NCBI RefSeq assembly: GCF_004193775.1 | Contig: NC_041016.1 | Coordinates: forward strand, 45,880,767 to 45,944,766 | Length of the DNA: 64,000 nucleotides | Source: Glycine soja | Lineage: Eukaryota > Streptophyta > Magnoliopsida > Fabales > Fabaceae | Reading direction: 5' to 3' | Shown here: piece after piece, positions 57,543 through 64,000 of the stretch | Layout: every line of letters starts with the position of its first letter | How positions within the stretch are numbered: position 1 is the first letter of the stretch | The notes under the pieces: generated by a model | Databases searched by the model: none | The model's input: only the letters and a program-made list of their open reading frames with translations | What the model was told of the DNA's origin: nothing | Position numbers and translations under genes: made by a program

Positions 57543-59824
57543 ATAGATTCCATTAACATAAAATATAATATGATTCTAGAACATGGTCAACAACGCACAA
57601 GGTCATTTTGTTCTATATAGATATACAAATTAAAAACATTGAAATCTTTTGAATACCTAATTGTTGGAAGGTTGAGGAACTCTAGTTATGCTAGTGCATG
57701 TGGACCCGTGCAACGTGTAAATCCCAGGTACCTCTGCGAGTTTGGGTTCCACCATTTGGAGCACATCAATCCATATATAACTCCTATGGCCAAATTAAAT
57801 ATCGCACATTTGAAGACCCAAAAAATAGATCCAAAAACAGTCTTATATTTAAAATAAAAATATCTCTTCTGAACATATTTATATTAGTTATTTAAAAAAT
57901 GATATATAGAATACATCTCATTTAATTATTTTAATATAGCATAATGTCCATTACAAGTATACATATTTGCAATAAATGGAGATGATGACGAGATTCTGCT
58001 TTTAGTCTAACACATTATCTAAGACATATGAAAAGTTTTGGCCTATAATTGCCAATAAAGAGCTTCAAAATAGACAAAAAATAACAATTAAAATGAATGC
58101 AAACAATCTCATTACATAAAATTGAAGAAGCCCATTGTAAACAAAAGTTTAGATTTCCTTGTGTGGCATTATACTAACTAGTGAAAATTTAGCCCTTAAT
58201 TTAAAGCTGCATAGATATCGAGAATTTAAATAATATAAAAAGGAATTATGGGGCTTTGATGGTGTGGACATTTTCACCAAAAAGAATCCAAGTGAAAATT
58301 CTATGGGAGCTCTATTTCCCAATGCATACCTTTACGAAAACCAAAAAAACATTAAGAGGGAAGTAGTAACATAATCAAATTACTTCAAAAAATGCCAAGT
58401 AGATCTATTGCAAAAATATGTGTCCGTACATACTTTTCAATAATTAGAAAGTGCTTCAATGACAATTAAAAAATTAATTTGGATATAATGGATGGGCTTC
58501 TATCCTAAGAAATAAGAGCAGAAACACCATTACTTTACCACGATTACGATGATGATCCCCTGTCTTCTATTATATTATTGCCTGCAACTTTTTCTTTATC
58601 ATTGCATATTTTAATTTGTTTTCTTCCATTAAAAAATGCAAGGTTGATAAGAGTTTGTCTTTTTTAACACATTACTAGTCAACTTTTGTAGTTGATCTAA
58701 GTTGTGTTTACATAGCAAAAAAAAAAAAAAAACTTAGAGTACATCGAAGAATCTTGAGCCTTTGTTCTCAATGATCAAGTTGGTAATATTAGAGAGGTGG
58801 TCTTTATGCTTTCTTCAAGAATTGACAATCCATTTTGTAAGTACATTAACTTTCCTAAAGATATGATAGAGAGGGTTCACATAATAGTGTAGACTTGTCA
58901 TTTGCTACCAGTATTAGGATTCCATACAAGGAAAAATTACCACCATATACATCTTGGATACATGTGGCCATGTGCATTTCACTTTTTGCTTAAAAAAAAC
59001 TAATTTTCTATCCATATGTCTCATATGTGCAACACAATTTTTCCAAAGAAAAATCATATTTATGTTATATTTTGTTTTCAAAAAGAAATTTTCTTATAAA
59101 ATATTATGCACAAATCAATATGGAGATTATTGTGTTTATCTATTTTTTTATTTTTCAAAATCCTTTATGTTGAATAGGATGAATGAATGGCTAAAGATCA
59201 ATCAGTCATTGGAAAAAGCCAAATGTACTACGATAAAAATCCTAAGGATGTTAAACATAGCTTTATTGAGCCTAAAGACCCAATTTTGCACACTAAATAA
59301 ACATGGAGATGTACTCGCATGTAGAGGTTCTATATGCATGTACATTTTTTCCATTTTAGTTTATTGTGCAAAAATTCATTCTTCAACATCAGTGAAGTCA
59401 TGTTTACATCCTTAGGATTTTTATCATAGTATATTTGGCTTTTTCCAATAACTCATAGATCTTGAGCCATTCTCTCATTTTTATTTAGCATGAAGGATTT
59501 TGAAAAATCAAAAAATAGTTAAGCACAATATCCATATAGATTCATCTATAATATTTTATATGAAAGTTTATATTTGGGAAAAAAATACAAGCATGTAACT
59601 TTTGTGTGGCTTGCATTGCACAACTAAGACATCTAGGCTGAAAAATAGTCTTTGAAAATTGAAAGTCAAATGCACACCGAACCGCAGGTTTCCAAGATGT
59701 AATATGGTGGTAATTTTTTATGTATGGAATCCTCACACTTTCAACCAATGATAAGTCCACAATATTGATGTGAACCTTCTCTACACACTTTCATGTATGG
59801 AAATCATTGTACTTACAAAATTAT
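57543..59824 (-). repeat. Foldback core 3 with T, inverted, centre near 59,325
   Basis: Positions 57640-58510 are T inverted (matching 2829-3490 and 9084-9400). Positions 58560-59300 and 59350-59820 are inverted copies of each other and match Q and Q' of cores 1 and 2. The order T-Q-centre-Q' equals that of core 1 on the other strand. A 153-codon plus-strand frame (58954-59415) spans the centre; its second half resembles the 17574-17296 frame. The right edge is cut by the copia element at 59825. Confidence 0.72.
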
Positions 59825-60609
59825 TGTAACAATAGTTTATGGCAAACCGAAAAAATTACTGACTGAGTCGCGAACAATGTCGCTTTCTTTAAGATGTTTC
59901 ATGGCACTGCCAAAAATTGTGCAAGCAGACTATCAACCACGAAGTCCCCAGGATAAAACAACCCAGATCACTGTATAAGATTCCCACTACACTGAGGGAA
60001 CCTTTTCTAGAATTACACCCTCTTGTATGACTTGAAAAGTCACTCTAAAGCCACCCGAAAATATGACTTGAAAAGTCACTCTAACAGCCAACCGAAAATA
60101 TGACTTGAAAAGTCACTCTAATAGTCAACCGAAAAATATGACTTGAAAAGTCACTATTATAACCAACCGAAAATATGACTTGAAAAGTCACTTTATAGTC
60201 AACCGAAAATATGACTTAAAAAGTCACTCTTATAGCCAATTGAAAAATATGACTTAAAAAGTCACTCTCATAGCCAACCGAAAAATATGACTTAAAAAGT
60301 CACTCTCATAGCCAACCAAAAATATGACTTTAAAAAGTCACTATTATAGCCAACCGAAATTTTAGAGCGACAGAAAGAAAGAGGGAGAAGTTTGCCGAAA
60401 ATGCATCGGCTGAAATATGGGAGGGAGAAAAAAAAGTTGAGGAAATGCTTCTTAACTGGGGCAAGGAAAAATGAAGAAATGAGCTCTCTATATATAAGGA
60501 GTGAAACATTATTCAAGTGTTTATCCTGAGCGATGTGGGACTTGAAGTCTTTTTTTCCCTTTTTTTTCCATTCTTTTTTTTTTTCAAACTTTCATCCTTT
60601 GTTCTAACA
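59825..60609 (-). repeat. 3' LTR of copia element 2
   Basis: The minus strand starts TGTTAGAACAAAGGATG at 60609, with a TATATATAG box near 60495. It ends ...TTGTTACA at 59825 (785 bp). The left boundary is set by the TG/CA rule and by the loss of match to the foldback repeat at 59820. A tandem repeat lies in its transcribed half. Confidence 0.8.
60027..60360 (-). repeat. Nine-copy tandem repeat (36-38 bp) inside the LTR
   Basis: Units start at 60027, 60063, 60100, 60138, 60175, 60211, 60249, 60287 and 60324. Each holds TGACTTGAAAAGTCA, an inverted repeat able to form a small hairpin, then CTATAGCCAACCGAAAA. The right-hand units read TTAAAAAGTCA instead, so the array consists of two subtypes in blocks. 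It lies downstream of the TATA box on the minus strand, so it is probably in transcribed R/U5 sequence. Confidence 0.92.
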
Positions 60610-61139
60610 ATCCCCCACTTGAAATTTGAAAAGAAGATTTTCGAGGATTTCATAAAATTGTGCATAAACAAAGGTGTCATATAGCTTGAACCTTTGCATA
60701 GTGAGTAAGATTCAAATTTTACTAGAGTGACTCGAAGTCTTGAACTCTATCTCCGACATCAAACCACACACAACCTTTTCATAGGTGTATTCTATAAAGC
60801 CCGTGCGTTAAAGGCCATGCACGTCTATTCCGGTATAGTGAACGCTCTAGAAAGTTTTGCCCAAAATTTCATATGAAGCGGCCCCCACTTCAACATTCAC
60901 ATAGGTGAGTCTATCAAGAGTGCTCCTGTAGCCTAGGTACTCCAATCAATAGTATAGATCTCATTAAGAATTATGAATTTTTTTTCTCATAACTCATCCT
61001 CTTGTTACTTCAGGAATCATGCTGCTTTCACTTATAACAACATGTTCATCTCATATCACTTCATAACTTGTTATTACCCATTGAACCTAGTTCTTGGGAT
61101 CTCCAGTCATTTAGGTCGGGTTACCATCATGAATGATCA
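60610..61139 (-). other. Copia element 2: purine tract and 3' untranslated part
   Basis: The purine-rich CAAGTGGGGGAT (minus strand) abuts the LTR at 60610. The rest, up to the end of RNase H, has no long frame. Confidence 0.7.
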
Positions 61140-64000
61140 TCACAGTAAGGGCAATAGTCCTATTCTTTTAGAAGTGTTATGGACTTTCTCTCTAGCTAAT
61201 CCTTTCATCAAAGGATCTGCTAAATTATCATCAATGTGTACGTGATCCACTCTAACAGCTCCTGTTGAGAGTAATTCTCTAACAGTGTTGTGCTTACGAC
61301 GTATCTGTCGTTTCTTACCATTGTAATAACGATTCTCAATTTTTGCAATAGTCGCGGTACTATCGCAATGGATCAACACAGCTGGTATCGGTCTTTCCCA
61401 AAAAGGAATCTTTGCAAGTAAGCTACTCAGCCAACTTGCTTCCTCACTAGCAGTTGCTAGTGCTATCATCTCAGATTCCATAGTGGACTGAGCTAAGATA
61501 GTCTGTTTCTTTGACTTCCAAGAAACAACCCCACCAGCTATGATAAATATATAGCCGCTGGTTGCTTTGGAATCATCTGAAAGAGTGTTCCAATCTGCAT
61601 CGTTGTTTCCTTCAAGTACAGCGGGAAACCTTTTATAATGTAATCCAAGGTTTATGGTTCTTTTAAGGTACCTCATTACCCTTTCAATAGCGTGCCAGTG
61701 CTCCATACTAGGTCTACTGGTAAACCTGCATAATAATCCCACAACATAGGCTATGTCGGGTCTAGTACAATCAGTGGCATACCTAAGGCTGCCAATGATA
61801 CTTGCGTACTCAATTTGTTGTATACCTTCACCAGTGTTCTTAAACAGTTTTACACTTGGATCATATGGTGTACTAGCAGGTTTACAGTCAAGTAGTCATA
61901 TTTCTTTAAGATCTTCTCAATGTAGTGAGATTGATCCAGAGAAATTCCCTCTTTTGACCTAGTAATCTTAATACCAATGATTACACTTGCTTCTCCGAGG
62001 TCTTTCATATCAAAGTTGTTACACAACAATGATTTCACATCGTTCACTACATGAATATTTGAACCAAATATGAGAAGGTCATCGACATATACACATATGA
62101 TAGTGCAAATATTATTTACAGATTTGTAGTAAATGCATTTGTCACTTTCATTCACCTTAAACCCATTCAAGACTATTAAGTTATCAAACTTTTCATGTCA
62201 CTGCTTAGGTGCTTGTTTTAGACCATACAAAGATTTATCTAACTTGCAGACTTTATCTTCATGTCCATGAATCACAAACCCTTCAGGTTGTTCCATATAG
62301 ATTTCCTCTTCCAATTCACCATTTAAAAAAGCAGTTTTAACATCCATTTGGTGTACCACTAGACTTTGAATAGCAGCAAGAGATATTAGCACTCGAATAG
62401 ATGTTATTCTAGTGACTAGTGAAAAGGTGTCGAAGAAATCCACATTCTCTCTTTGCCTAAAACCCTTGGCTACAAGGCGAGCCTTGTATTTATCCACAGT
62501 ACCATCAGTTTTTAGTTTCTTTTTCAAGATCCATGTACAACCAATTGGTTTGCAACCAGGAGGCAAGTCTACTGAATGCCATGTCTTGTTAGATTATAAA
62601 GAATCCATCTCATCATTAATGGCTTCTTGCCACAAGTCAGCATCCAAAGAAGACAAAGCTTCTTGGAGGTTTGATGGATCCTCCTCTAATGTATAGGCCA
62701 TATAATCGGGCCCATAATCTTTAGCAATTCTTGCTCTCTTACCTCTTCGAGGCTCTATATCTGGTTCTGGTTGTGCAAGATTTTCACTACTAATAGCAGG
62801 AAGATAACTGGATGAAGTACCCCCACTATCCCTTAATTTAAAAGGAAATTTATTTTCAAAAAAATCAGCATCATTTGACTCTATGATCACTTTTGCATTT
62901 AGGTCATAAAACCTATACGCTTTGCTATTAATAACATAACCAATGAACACACATTCATAGGCTCTACTTGCAAGTTTAACCCTCTCAGGGTCTGGGATCC
63001 TTACATAGGCCAGACATCCCCAAGTTCTCAAATAAGACAAATTTGGTTGTCTTTTCTTTAATATCTCATAGGGAGATGTCTTGCTTTTTGATTTGGAGAT
63101 TCTATTTAGCACATAACAAACAGTTAACCAAAATTTCGCCCCACCAAAAAGATGTTGCACTAGAACTCAACATAGTAGTTACAACTAATTCTATAAAAGT
63201 TCTGTTCTTTCTTTCAGCTTTACCGTTCATTTCAGGTGAATATGGAGGAATCATCTCATGTATGATTCCATGCAAATTATAAAACTCATTAAACAAACTG
63301 GAATCATACTCTATGCCTCTATCACTTCGAAGTTTCTTAATTTTCTTATTGAATTGATTTTCAATTTCTGTTACAAATAACTTACACATGTCAAGCGCTT
63401 CACTTTTATTTTTCATAAGATATACATATGTATAATCAGAGCAGTCATCAATAAAAGTGATAAAATATCGTTTTCCATTTCTGGTCAACGTTCCATCAAA
63501 TTCATATATATCAGAATGTATTAAATCCAATGGCTCAGATTCTTTAACTACTGATTTATGTGATTTCTTAGTTATTTTAGATTGACTGCAAAAAACACAT
63601 TTTTCAAAGTGATTTGAAGATAGCTTTGGAATAAAACCTAATTTACTCATGTTAGATATGCAACGACTATTTATATGACAAAGTCTAGAATGCCAGATAT
63701 TAAAATCACATAGCATGTAAGTATAAGGAGAAACTTTATTAATATCAAGATTCAATTTGAACATGCCATCAGTGGCATACCCTTTCCCTACAAATACCTC
63801 ATTCTTGGTCAAAGTAAATAAATCTGCACCTATGGTCTCAGTAAACCCAGCCTTGTTTAAAAGAAAACTAGAAACCAGATTCTTTCTCATCTCTGGAGTA
63901 TGCATCACATCTTTGAGAATCAAAGTCTTTCCAGAGGTAAACTTCAGTTCAACATCTCCAATTCTAGCAACAGTAGTGGTGTGGGAATCACCCAACAACA
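61140..64000 (-). pseudogene. Copia pol: integrase, reverse transcriptase, RNase H, with several breaks
   Basis: From the right edge on the minus strand: GAG-pre-integrase (WHSRLCHINS...CVFCSQSK zinc-binding residues), then the integrase core with IHSDIYEF, FITFIDDCSDYTYVYLM and LRSDRG...PYSPEMNGKAERKNRT, carrying the DDE acidic residues. After a frame shift near 63110-63160 come the integrase tail (YEILKKRQPNLSYLRTWGCL) and linker. Then RT follows (KPIGCTWILKKKLK, HQMDVKTAFLNGELEEEIYM, YVDDLLIFGSN). RNase H ends the frame ([33 protein letters not shown]). Stops break it after MDSL (62594) and after APKQ (near 62198), with another break near 61745-61850. Otherwise it is well preserved, so it is a younger copy than the element at 4026-9078. 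Confidence 0.92.

Larger units (their letters stand above)
59825..64000 (-). mobile_element. Ty1/copia element 2, runs off the window
   Basis: The 3' LTR (59825-60609) is followed on the plus strand by ATCCCCCACTTG, the complement of a purine tract. Then come RNase H, reverse transcriptase and integrase in reverse, as expected for a minus-strand copia element. The insertion splits foldback sequence: the intact relative at 16900 reads on past TTTTGTAAGTACAATGG. The 5' LTR and gag lie beyond 64000, so age and target duplicate cannot be judged. Confidence 0.92.

Noticed and set aside
60027..60360. Regular repeats with palindromic units, CRISPR-like at first sight
   Set aside because: The units are directly adjacent with no unique spacers, and they lie inside an LTR of a plant retrotransposon.

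Overview
This window looks like transposon-packed plant nuclear DNA, most likely from a legume and probably soybean or a close relative. That assignment is inference. It rests on CACTA elements with CACTACTAGAAAA-type ends that carry captured gene pieces (as in the Tgm elements of soybean), Ty1/copia and Ty3/gypsy elements with initiator-Met primer sites, strong AT richness, and an almost complete lack of intact host genes. It resembles pericentromeric heterochromatin.

Layout, left to right. Positions 1-2825 are the right end of a CACTA element (A). It holds a five-exon gene copy on the minus strand whose splice sites and phases all agree. Positions 2829-9400 are a piece of an older dispersed repeat, split by a solo LTR (3500-4010) and an adjacent degraded copia element (4026-9078). 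Positions 9400-12356 are AT-rich, with one probable LTR. Positions 12360-26384 are a large mosaic built from an unusual repeat family. Tandem units of about 145 bp (called R145 here) form arrays in opposite orientations on either side of foldback cores centred near 17,380 and 21,340. A proline-rich protein pseudogene lies inside.

A second CACTA element (B, 26388-35178, TSD GGA) is inserted exactly inside one R145 unit. B carries pieces of host genes, including an ABCG/PDR transporter exon, plus nested LTRs, one of them a clear solo LTR with TSD CCCAC. R145 resumes at 35182. It is followed by a gypsy deletion derivative (35709-41187), then by two tandem copies of a multi-kb segment (from about 41.2 kb and about 44.5 kb). 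Each copy carries a hAT-type MITE; one MITE is complete with an 8-bp TSD.

The second tandem copy is split by a third CACTA element (C, 46214-56252, TSD CGC). C encodes a TNP2-type transposase and a second protein ending in a cut-off Ulp1-like region. Both are broken by several stops and frame changes. C has also captured the 5' end of an SF2/ASF-like SR splicing-factor gene. From 56256 the interrupted segment resumes and leads into an inverted foldback copy centred near 59,325. The window ends inside a second copia element (59825 to beyond 64000, minus strand).

Nothing here looks like a complete working host gene. The strongest biology is gene capture by three separate CACTA elements, precise insertions that can be checked against empty sites in the same window, and the foldback/R145 family, which I cannot assign to a named family.
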